DNA of 64,000 nt from assembly GCA_029532625.1 (NCBI GenBank), contig JARFXM010000009.1, positions 3,348,001-3,412,000 on the forward strand. The letters are read 5' to 3'. The stretch comes from Lomentospora prolificans. Lineage: Eukaryota > Ascomycota > Sordariomycetes > Microascales > Microascaceae. A program made the translations under genes and the position numbers. The first letter of the stretch is position 1. Every line of letters begins with the position of its first letter. The notes beneath the pieces were generated by a model that was not told where the DNA came from, searched no databases, and was given only the letters and a program-made list of their open reading frames with translations. Shown here one piece after another: positions 1-9,568 of the stretch.

Positions 1-742
1 AGGTGTTACTCCAATCCTGTCCATCCCGAACGTACAAGTACTCTATATCCCACCACCCTTACTTGCAACCGCTGTGCCAGCCCACCTTCACTCTTCTATA
101 TCCCCTGCACCTTAGCCGCATCTCTCGCCTGGACGACGGAGTACTCCGTCCTCTTTGCATGTTGCCCTATTTATCCCGCCACTCGTCTGATTTAAAAATT
201 GGCCAGCCTTTCCATACTTCAACCTCGCCAAGTATTCCTCCCCCCGTTCACCACCATTTCAATCGCCTCAACGCTCTAACCTTGATCCCCCCGAGAGGTT
301 TGTTACGTAGACAAAGAGCAGCAGAGTTGCAACCTCCGGCTCCTCTCCTCATCGGAGACCAACTTTCTACCCCGATATCGAACACTCTGCCCTCGTAGAC
401 GGCTTTCTCAGCCTCGAGTTCCACGCGAGCATTACACAGAAAAACCAGGTGGGTGTCGGCTTTCCTTTCATCCGTGACGTCCCAATAAGTGTTTTTATTG
501 GACAGCACATTCTTTGGGTCAGCTACCTCTTACATCTTCCCGTGTCCCTTACCTGAGCATGAGTTTCTGGATATTGGACTATTGCTGAGCCGGAAAGGCG
601 CTCTAGAAGTCAACGGCGTAGTTCGCCGAGTGTCTTCCGTCGTGATAGCCCTCGGTAGGATGTCGAATCAAGCCGGATTGAAGCTAGATTTGATGAAGAG
701 CTAACACAACCGTGTCGCAAGGACACCCGGATTATTGGGAAG
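1..742. other. Upstream region and probable 5' leader of the RRM gene
   Basis: No supportable coding region. The stretch is pyrimidine-rich on the plus strand, as is common for fungal promoters and leaders, and open frames here resemble no family I know. A perfect 16-bp palindrome lies at 135-150. The nearest gene starts at 743 on the plus strand, so this is best read as its promoter and 5' leader, though a gene cut by the window edge cannot be excluded. Confidence 0.5.
135..150. repeat. Perfect 16-bp palindrome GACGGAGTACTCCGTC
   Basis: The sequence GACGGAGTACTCCGTC equals its own reverse complement. Its half-site ACGGAGTAC recurs in gene-free DNA near 14496-14504, 14560-14570, 14612-14621 and 15852-15860. 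This could be a remnant of a short dispersed element or a binding site for a dimeric protein; neither is shown here. Confidence 0.6.
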
Positions 743-1664
743 ATGTCGAAGCTATTCATCGGGTAAGCTCTAGTACTGCATTTTAGATGTTGCGTCGCGT
801 CGATAGCCGACATCAACTAACCTTGCCTGCACAGCGGTTTGGCGTGGCATACAGAGGAGGGAACTCTCCGCCAGAAGTTTGAAGAGTTTGGTGCCGTTGA
901 AGAAGCGGTAAGTTTAACACCGACTTCGCGCCGAGTCTAGCCAGCTCTACTTTGGGCGAAAAGCCTTCGCCAGCTTCCCTTCCATTCTCCTCGAAGCCCG
1001 GATAGTGAGTCGGAATGAGTCTAACGTCAGCGGTTTTGCGCCCTGTCCTAAATAGGTAGTGGTCAAGGATAGAGATACCGGCCGCAGCCGAGGATTCGGA
1101 TTCGTGCGATATACACAAGAAGCTGATGCTCAGAAGGCGATTACGGCCATGAATAATGTCGAGTATGGACCCCTGCGTAGTCCTGGCTATGTTTCTAGGC
1201 CACGGGCTTCTTATTTTCCTTTTGATAGAACCAAAAGAAAAGAGGACGGTCTCTGAACTGACTGACTGACTCGATCTAGGTTTGATGGCCGCACAATCCG
1301 GGTTGACAAGGCGTCCGATAATGGACCGAGATCAAACACGGGCCGAGGTGGGGCTCCACCATACCTGGGCCGGGGTGGAGGGTACGGGGCTCCCCCTATG
1401 CCCTATGGCGCTCCCCAAGGGTATCCCATGCCGGGGATGAACATGCCGCCTCAGGTCTATGGTAGAGGATACCCCCAGCAGCCATATGACGTTCCACCGC
1501 AAGGTGAGTTTCAACCTACTGAGCAGTGACAAGTCTGCAGATGAGCGTTACGCTGATTGCAGAAAGGCTACCCACCGCAATACGTCTACGCCGATCCCAA
1601 CCAACAGCCGCCACCACAGATGCCTCAGGGCGGGAACGGCGGTGGCGGAAGGGGAGGCTATTAG
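743..1664 (+). CDS. RRM-domain glycine-rich RNA-binding protein (5 exons)
   Basis: A small single-RRM protein of about 173 residues that should bind RNA in the nucleus or cytoplasm. Exons: 743-762, 835-907, 1056-1162, 1280-1503 and 1567-1664. The RRM fills residues 1-80, with RNP2 LFIGGL next to the start and RNP1 RGFGFVRY around residue 44. The tail is rich in Gly, Pro, Tyr and Gln and ends in GGGGRGGY, typical of the GRP/RBP class. The start is the first ATG in frame with RNP2; exon 1 is only 20 nt. The last intron needs the acceptor AAAG at 1566, because the CAG four bases upstream would shift the frame. The family is certain; the individual RNA target is unknown. The next gene, on the minus strand, converges on it about 930 bp away. 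Confidence 0.9.
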
Positions 1665-2594
1665 CTAGACTTTTCAGGGAACCGTGGAACCCTGTGCTGG
1701 TCTCTTATCACCTTGTCTCGAACTGAGATCCCCGAGAGTTCCGGGTCAACGATTCAGCAGTCGTCGACAGCATCTACTGCGTCCGAATATCTGAGCCTAC
1801 CATTTGCGTTCGCTTGTACGATCAAGCAATCAGTGAGAAGTATGTGCCGACGAAAATACCACGGGTTAGCATGTATACGGTCTTCTTGGGTCAACTAGAT
1901 GGAGGTTGGGAAATGGAAAGAGAAAATATTTTGGGATAAACGGATCAAGAGTTCTTGAGGCTGAAATTAGCTGGAGAGTGAGAAACTGGTGGAAGAAGGA
2001 ATATGGCAGAAAAGGGGAAAATTTGTTTGATACGGCTGCTTTGTTACGAAATTTTTCAGTGATTGTATTCTGCCATTTGGAAAAGGGGATGGGGAATTGG
2101 TTTTGCATGTTTCTGTCCGAATTTGATCGCTCGAGAGTTCACATTTTGTCTCTGCATTTGAACCCACGCATTATTTAGTACTTCCCGTCATCTTGTCCTC
2201 CTACCCTGTCCCGCTCGTGACCCTCAGACTGGTCAGTAGCAGCGTAAGCCTGTGGCTATCATATCGTGATCCGAGGTAGATGATTGTGCATATCGCATAC
2301 ACCCGGGGCCGAGGAACAGCGAGGAAACCAGATATCCATGCATTGAGTCTCCTCGAGGAGAGGTAGTTCGTGAAGAGTTAGGAGCTGCTGGTATGAGGCT
2401 TGATCTAGGCTATCTGTCTATGATGGGACAAATTGTGGCCAACAAAATTGTCGTGATATGAAGAAGGCCGGGGCGAGTAGGTTCCGGAGTACTCGAAAAC
2501 CAGTGCACCGTCATGTTCGGTGAACACACCTCTGCTTCCTGCCTTCCCCACCACAACTCGCTTGCAAATGGTAGAAATGGTACTGATGAAGTTC
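1665..2594. other. Convergent intergenic region between the RRM and ChaC genes
   Basis: About 930 bases separating two converging genes, holding the 3' ends of both. Short open frames occur on both strands but none resembles a known protein. The AT content rises around 1900-2170. No structural RNA was recognised. Confidence 0.5.
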
Positions 2595-4081
2595 CTAGGA
2601 ATGCTTTTCGGTTTCTTCCTGTTCCTCGACGCTGTGCTCTTGTTTAAAAGGCTCATGTCCACCGGAGGCGGCCAAATCCGTTTCGAGTACCGCTGAAATT
2701 GTGTTGGCCGGGACCCCGGAGAGACCTAGGATGTTCCTCACACGCCTGGAAAGGTCCGAGATGTGTTCATCACCAGCATCAGGGTCCAGCTCGTTAAGGG
2801 CGGCTTCGAGATTGAACAGATACTCGATATTCGACCCCGAGGGACCGTGGCTTCTGGATATATGTGCCGAGAGTGCCTGCGGTTCCTGGGCACCGGTAAA
2901 CTGCTCGTTATCTGGTGTTCCGATGTACACAAGCGTCCGAATATCGGGCCCGCCATTAGACGGGTGAAAAGAGGCGTATTGAATTGAATATCCGTTTATT
3001 TCTCGGATATCGAGGTAGTCTTTCACCTCAGAAACCTTATCGTGCTTTATCCGGTAGGCAGCTCCCCATACTCGCTCAGGGGCAGATTGATGATGGTCGG
3101 TCAATTTCTCCCAATATGAGCGTTCAATCAGAGTCACCACTCTCCCCGGTGCCTCAGGGGTGCCCCGGTGGTCTTCGCTGTCAATATGATGCTTTAGATT
3201 AGTAACTCCCTGATTATTGCCCAAAACCTGGCACCGCCGACCACTTAAGTTGCAACGGCCCAGGAAGACGCAACTCGGACAATCTCGGTGTTACGTACCT
3301 TGCCTAGATGCTAAACATAAGTATACGCAGAAGAGAAGAACGGCCTGTATACTTTGTTTGAATGACAGTTGGGAACTGAAGAGCTACGTACCTGCCAGAA
3401 TCTGCGAATATAGCCGGTTACCCAACCTGGGACTCTTCGGTCTGGGGTTGAGACGAATGCAGGTTAGAAACATGCTAGAACAGCCCTTTCCCTGGATAAA
3501 GAGTGGGAGGTAAAGATACCGAAATGTGGAGGAGGTTTCCATATCAAGCTCCTAAAGCAGCGGACAGGGGCGAAGAGTCAGAAATAAAGGAATTCAGTGC
3601 GGCTGCGATGTGAGATGGGGAGGATGAATGTTATGAACGGCAACCCCAATGAGCGGGTTAGCTGTGGCTGAGCGGTGATGGTCTATCAGCCATCGACTGC
3701 CTAGCCAATCCCCTCTTCAACGCTTCAACAGCCCAAGAAGCCGACCACAACACACGCCACTAACACCTCCTTGGTCTCCACGCTTTTCCCTCCGGCTGTG
3801 CTCGGCGGGTGAGCCAGCGGTTTACCAAGCGTGACGAGTACTAGAGGAGGCTCCCCGAATTGGACTTTTCACCAGGTTATGTTCAGATCCCGGCATGCTG
3901 CCTTCTATCCAAGATACCGGGAGGGAAGGGAGGAGCGGAAGTGTAGAGAGCGGGGAAGGAGGCGTGGAGGACAAGACCCATGGGTTGTATAAGTGTAGGC
4001 AGAGCCACATGAGTTGTGACAATTGACGTACCCGTAACCAAAAAGCCAGAATTCGGTACCGTCCGTGGTTAAGCTGTCCAT
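2595..4081 (-). CDS. ChaC-family gamma-glutamylcyclotransferase (4 exons)
   Basis: Predicted to cleave glutathione or gamma-glutamyl peptides to 5-oxoproline in the cytosol, as the ChaC family does. Exons on the minus strand: 4081-4032, 3551-3520, 3441-3392 and 3191-2595, giving about 242 residues. Assembly restores the family signature WLFGYGSLIWKPPPHFDRRV, then GWVTGYIRRFWQ, DHRGTPEAPGRVVTL, VWGAAYRI and YLDIREINGY, whose Glu is the expected catalytic acid. VYIGTPDNEQF and SGSNIEYLFNL follow. The tail is acidic (EEQEETEKHS). Intron 1 is 480 nt, long for this genome. The acceptor before exon 4 leaves an extra HHID ahead of the DHRG motif; the CAG 14 nt downstream would look more canonical but breaks the frame. 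Family assignment is firm; the exact exon 4 boundary is less so. Confidence 0.9.
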
Positions 4082-6566
4082 TATGAGGCGATAAGCGGCC
4101 CGTTCAGAACAAATGAGCTGATGGGACAAGTACGCGAGATAGGTAGTTTGACTCCGGAGCAAGTGGAGAGGAGAGCTGGCCCACGGCGGATGCCAAGAAT
4201 ACAGGGCCCCTGGCTCTGGTGTTGGACGTGTGTTGGACCGAGTCTGATCAAGACTGGAGACAGATGACGGAAGAGCGCCTGCATGCGCCTACGAAGCCTA
4301 AAGTGGGCCCGTATGGCCAGCTGGCGATTACAAAGAGCTTGAACCGCTGAATGGGCCAGCATTCTTCTAGCTGGCTCCATCTGGATTGCTGGTCTTGGTG
4401 CGCCACTTTCGCCGGTGATAGACCCCGAACCAAGCACCCCGCTAACGCACTTTATTAACTGTATGAGAGTTTGAGGAGTCCGCCCACCAACTGCCTGTCC
4501 AATAATTACTCTTGAAACTTCAGCAACATCTACTCAACCCCACGGAGACGTCCCGCACATTACAAGGCCTGTTCTTTCAACACATATTGCTCTAGGATTT
4601 CATATATGGATGAAAATGACGGGCGGCCATTGCAGAAATCGAGTGTTCCAGGAATCACCTACTTGTTAACTACGTGTTAAAAAAACGTCCGGATAAGACA
4701 AGGGGGGTCTTCTCTCTTCGACTATATAGTCAATTGCTTCGTTTCTTCTCTAGGGATCAATCCTTATCAAGAGGCTTGCTCCCTGCCACACTCAAGTTAT
4801 AAGCGTCGACGATGATGGGTAGTCAAGCTCCGTTATCGTTTATATAGAGTTCTATGTTTTCCTCGCATTTAGCAATGATCCTAGGTTCGTAGGTCTGATG
4901 GAAGGCTCAACTACGCTTGGAACGCTCATAACTCGTAGCATCCTTCTCCTACTATTACTTCAGTAGGTAGCCGACTTTCACCCTCAGGCCCTCCAACAAT
5001 ACCAAGCATGGCTTGAGATATAGGCTCAACATCTAAGCTACAAAGCAGACTAGAGCTGGTTGGCCAAGTCAGTCTCCTTTACGAGAGCGATTTTGAATAT
5101 TGAGAGCCCATCATTATATTAGGAATTATCGCCCTTTTTTTTATCGCTTTTTTTTTCGCCAGTCTTTTCCCCCCCGATCCTTTACTTTTTTGTAAAGGGT
5201 GGAATAAGAATGAACTCGCCGATGAAACGGGGAGTGTCATGGCATGTATCTTTAGAAGAGCAAGCGTATATGACACTCGCGGCGTGGGCCTATGAGGCTT
5301 TCCGCTAGCACTCTTTCCGGTCTTAACTCCAGTCCTGTTCCAGAATGGTCAGAGAAAATGACTTTTCAGGCCCATCGGAAGTTTGCGTACAGGTGCGCTG
5401 GGGCTCTCGCACCTGCATGCTCCTGGTGGTGATTCCATGCAGCCAGCCAGCCACTGCCACCCTCATCCACTGCCTCATCCGCTGGCTGGATGCAACACCC
5501 GCTGCCTGGTGAGCGCCCTGGTCTTGGGCTCCCCATGGTCTGTTCCTGCCTGGCCGTGTGAGAGTTCTAGGTGGGCTGGCAGGAGTCAACAGAGACAGCA
5601 GCGTCCAATGCTCCTTAACCGCTTCCCCACACCTTCCCTGCGCTGCGCTAGACCGCACTAATCTCCCTCCACCAAATGACCAAATTCCTCATCCGTCAGG
5701 GAGGCAGGTAGGGCTGTGTGGAGGGTAGTTGTCATATGCTCAATTTTAGTGGGTTCTCTGATAGATGAAGACCAAGAGTGCTGGCTCTCAGTGCCATCTT
5801 TCAACCACAGGGACACATCATTGATCTATGGATAGTTTGCAAGGGCATTGAAGTCTCGCGCCAGGCTGTCGGGCTGCCGAGCTGCGCCTGGCTTGTCATG
5901 CAGTGTCAATCTAAAATCCATGCACACCCTTCTTGAGCAGTGCGACATTCGAGACGAACGACTCGTAGTGATCGAACCCGAGTGAGCAAAGCCTCCTGAA
6001 GTCCTGCACCGGAGCCCGCTCCGACACAGCCCGCTATGTGGAAACACTTGCGCTGATCGCTGGCTGGCCTCCTCTCTTCCTTCTCAGACAGGTCTTATCC
6101 CATTACATCAGCTCCTTTTGCCCTTGATAGGCCCGTCTAGGACGATTGTCTTCTCTGTACATCACGTATACGTACGTTCACCCGTCTTCAATCTCGCCTT
6201 GGTGCAGTTCCAATAGCCATCCCTCCACAATCCTAAGCCCAAAAGAAAGGCTACGACTATTATCGCATTCCTTACTTGTTCTCCCCCGGGATCACCTTGC
6301 GACGGTGGCCTTGGCGAATATTAAATTCAAGACACCTTATTACTAGTAACCCCGCCTTGACAACTTGCCTTGACTCCTTCCCACGCCTCAAATTCCTTGC
6401 GCCTTGGAGGATCCACAACCAACAATACTCCCTTTCCTTAGCGCCCACCGAAGAAGACGAATATATAGATATAGAATAGGAGACTGCTGGTACAGCCTGT
6501 CCTCTCCATTACCAACGAATTTGAGATACCTGAATCCGACGACGCAGATATTTCCCGCCGCACAGC
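4082..6566. other. 2.5-kb divergent intergenic region between ChaC and the penta-EF-hand gene
   Basis: No supportable gene. The 4450-5300 part is AT-richer with T-runs near 5130-5160. The 5400-5660 part is GC-rich and contains one of three identical GCCAGCCAGCCAC 13-mers (5442-5454). The last 400 bases before 6567 are pyrimidine-rich and probably the promoter and leader of the EF-hand gene. No transposon ends or coding remnants were recognised. Confidence 0.5.
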
Positions 6567-7633
6567 ATGGCGTACAACAGACCATACAATCCAGACGAAC
6601 TCCCCAGGTAATGTAGCCCCTTTCACCTTACCCGCCCGTTCTCTCAACAGACGACTAACGTGTGTCTTAGGTTCGCGGAGCCCGAGAATGTAAGAGCTGT
6701 TCGATAAATTAGAACCATCACCGATTATTTCGAACCCGAAACTAACCCACCTACAGAAAACAGGTAGCACCGGGTCGTCAAAATACAACGGCTATGACAG
6801 CAAGCCAGCCCCGCCCCTACCCCGCCAGGACCTTCGCCCTTCGGGGAGCCAAAACTCCCATCGCCGTCACGATTCACGCGAAGGATCCCATCACCGGCTA
6901 AGTCCCACGCATCCTCACAACTACGGCGCTACTTCCCCCCCTCCTTCCGCGGGTGTTCGACCGTCGCATCACAACCGCCCTCCCAACGACAACAGGCCGC
7001 CTCCTTCCCCGGATACTCCAATGTCTGGTGCCGCCGACCCTAAGCTCCTACCTCTGTTCCGTGCTGTGGACAAGGATGGTATGTTGCCTAATCTAGTCCC
7101 GTCTGAGGGCATCCCTCCTATCTGCCACTCTATAGAAAGCTAACAACTTCTATTTCCACATTGTATTAGGAACTGGTCACCTTTCTGAAGCCGAGCTTAG
7201 CGCAGCTCTCGTCAATGGGGACTGGTCGTCCTTCGATCCCCAGACTGTCCGCATGATGATACGCATGTTCGATTCTGATCGCTCTGGTACCATTGGTTTT
7301 GAGGAATTTTGTGGCCTCTGGTCCTTCCTCGCGTCATGGCGCACCCTTTTCGACCGCTTCGATGTTGATCGCTCGGGAAATATTTCCCTTCCAGAGTTTA
7401 GTAATGCCCTCGTTGCCTTCCGTTACCGCCTTACCCCGGGTTTCGTTGAGCTCCTTTTCCGAACATACGATAAGCGCGGCGAGGGCGTGATGAGCTTCGA
7501 TCTCTTTGTTCAAGCTTGCATCTCACTTAAGAGGATGACGGACGTTTTCAAGAAGTACGATGACGACAGGGATGGTTACATCACCCTTAGTTTTGAGGAC
7601 TTCCTGAGCGAGATTCTCAAACAAATGAAGTAG
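6567..7633 (+). CDS. Penta-EF-hand calcium-binding protein, peflin/Pef1-like (4 exons)
   Basis: A calcium sensor of the PEF group (peflin, ALG-2, yeast Pef1), acting in the cytosol and at membranes. Exons: 6567-6607, 6671-6689, 6757-7078 and 7170-7633; about 281 residues. The first 110 residues are rich in Pro, Ser, His and Asn, like peflin tails. EF1 is DKDGTGHLSEAEL, EF2 DSDRSGTIGFEEF and EF3 DVDRSGNISLPEF, all with good loop ligands. EF4 (DKRGEGVMSFDLF) is degenerate. EF5 (DDDRDGYITLSFEDF) has an insertion, as the dimerising fifth hand of this family often does. Exon 2 is just 19 nt. The start is the first ATG and gives the usual short leading motif before the low-complexity tail. The metallo-beta-lactamase-like gene converges on it from 8381. 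Confidence 0.92.
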
Positions 7634-8380
7634 CGTTGTCTACCCGTGCAGCATATCATGGGCAGGGATCTTACGTTACTTTGATGTCATTTCTTATGTC
7701 GTTTCTCGCTTGCAGACGTAGTATGGCTTGTACACATCTTTGACAGTCCAAGGGGTGGGGAAAAGAATCGCGGCTACGGAAGATTGGAAGTGCGTGTGGC
7801 CGTCCATTGCAAGCATTAGTGCTCTTGGGAACGCCTGGCCCTAGGCGGAAGGGATACTCCAGCCTGTTGAAATAGAAAGTTGATGATCTAAGGGACTCGA
7901 CTGACCCGACCTAGGAGAGTTCTTGATAATGGCAGACCGTGACTCAGGACAAACAATACCGTAACGAAGAGGGCTGGTGAAAGTTGTTATGTTTGTTCAT
8001 ATCTCGTACCTGATTCGTATTTGTCAATTTAGTTAGTGAATCTACATAGAAGAACTGCTCTCTTGTGATAATATTAAGCAACAAATAACCTCTACCATTC
8101 GGGGCGCCGGCCCCTCAAGTGCTCTCTTTTGAAGCCGTATCATTGCTGGGTATATTTTACTCCGCCATGCTATAACTCTCATCCTTGTGCGTGAGCATTC
8201 TGTGTTAATCCCGCCTACCGAACCCGAAACTGAGAATTCAAGTCAAAGAAAAAGTAACATTGCGCCTTTCCATAACCGATAATACCAACCCGGACTGTCG
8301 AAACAACAAGTCAAAGTACGAGGAAAAACAGAAACAAAAATGGTGGAGAAAGGGTAAATAGAAAGAAAAAGCGTGCGTTT
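7634..8380. other. Convergent intergenic region
   Basis: About 750 bases between two converging stop codons, expected to hold both 3' untranslated regions. The section nearest 8380 is A-rich. I see no coding or structured RNA signal. Confidence 0.5.
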
Positions 8381-9568
8381 TCAGCGCTTCGAGCAGCCGC
8401 TGACGAGCCCTTCGTGGGAGAGAACAATTTCCTCGCCAGTTCCGAGCATAAGCACCTCGGTCTCCGAGTAACCTTCGCCGACAGCTCTTTTCTCTCTCGG
8501 TGCCAGCACCTCGAGCACCTCTTCCCGCGCGTATCTTCTCGCCCGAAGCCTTTTGGTCATGAGGCCGCTGATATCCTTGTCGCCGTCGTGGGCGCTAACC
8601 CAGGCCCGGGCGTTGAGGGCCAGCGCCGTCTTCTGGCCGGCGGGTACGCCTGAGCTGATGTTTCCGCCGAGCCACCAAGGATTCGACACGGAGTCGAAGC
8701 AGTGGAGGAGGGCCGTCAAGGGGAGAGCAGCTTCCAGGGCAAGGTGGCTCTTCACGTAGGGCTCGAGATCGCGGTAAGAGATGCCATGAGGAGAAAAGAG
8801 TACGGAGAGAGCCGGGTTCGGAGCAAGGTGTTGGCTCGCACCGCGGTGGAAGTTTGTCGATCGCGTGGGCCGTATGGATCGAGTCGGATGGGGAGAGGAG
8901 GGCGGCGTTGGAGGGGTGAGGAGGAGCGCTTGCGCCGTAGGCGAGGAGGTGGCGGTATTAGGAAAACGGGTGCTGTTTGGCGTCGCGGGTGGTGTGAAGA
9001 CGCCGCGAGGGAAAGGCCGCCTAACGAGGGGGGGCCTATACGTTATGCCAATGGCGGAATGAAGGCCGCTAATGTCTCTCTTTTGTTGAAGAAAGGCAAC
9101 GGTCACCTCACCGGGCTGGCTTCCGGGTATGAAGGGCGAGACTTGAATCCGAACGACAATCTCCCTAGATGATTCTTCCCACCGAGGGATGGTGATAATC
9201 TTACTCTTGTCAAAGTAATTCCAACTTCGAATCAACCTTGCGGCTGCCGGGACGGCGAGGATCCGAGTCTTGGTTCCCGATGGAGGAAGTTGTCGAAGTG
9301 TAGCCTCATTGCAGTGGTCACTCTTCTGCTGGCTGATGATGACGAGATCAGGTTCCGGGAGATGACATAGGGATGAAATGCACGCCGCCGTTCTGTGATG
9401 GGTCAACGCTAGTATCGGATGGAAAATCTTGGAGGGCCCGGTTATCCAGGGGTCTGTCAACACGGTGAAGGGTTCCTGCCGGTGATACGGGCAGGCGGCA
9501 TTCCCTTGGGGCTCGAAAGTCAAGAGGAACGAGGCATCTGCATTGAGCTGCCTCACCGATAGAGACAT
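8381..9568 (-). CDS. Metallo-beta-lactamase-fold protein with altered metal motif
   Basis: About 395 residues in one exon. The N-terminal half reads as an MBL-superfamily (UlaG/RomA-like) fold: NADASFLLTF, then TDPWITGPSKIFHP, then DLVIISQQKSDHCNEATLRQL. That last stretch sits where the metal-binding HxHxDH motif should be; the final Asp-His survives but both earlier histidines are replaced. The C-terminal half has a Pro/Thr/Ser-rich insert and the helix-rich SLALEAALPL type region. The start is the ATG at 9568, because the frame extends further upstream (to 9703) only through a non-ATG codon. A TATA-like AT stretch lies around 9731-9770. Substrate and activity are unknown; a non-hydrolytic or metal-poor role is possible. 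Confidence 0.75.
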   Translation of the reverse strand: MSLSVRQLNADASFLLTFEPQGNAACPYHRQEPFTVLTDPWITGPSKIFHPILALTHHRTAACISSLCHLPEPDLVIISQQKSDHCNEATLRQLPPSGTKTRILAVPAAARLIRSWNYFDKSKIITIPRWEESSREIVVRIQVSPFIPGSQPGEVTVAFLQQKRDISGLHSAIGITYRPPLVRRPFPRGVFTPPATPNSTRFPNTATSSPTAQALLLTPPTPPSSPHPTRSIRPTRSTNFHRGASQHLAPNPALSVLFSPHGISYRDLEPYVKSHLALEAALPLTALLHCFDSVSNPWWLGGNISSGVPAGQKTALALNARAWVSAHDGDKDISGLMTKRLRARRYAREEVLEVLAPREKRAVGEGYSETEVLMLGTGEEIVLSHEGLVSGCSKR

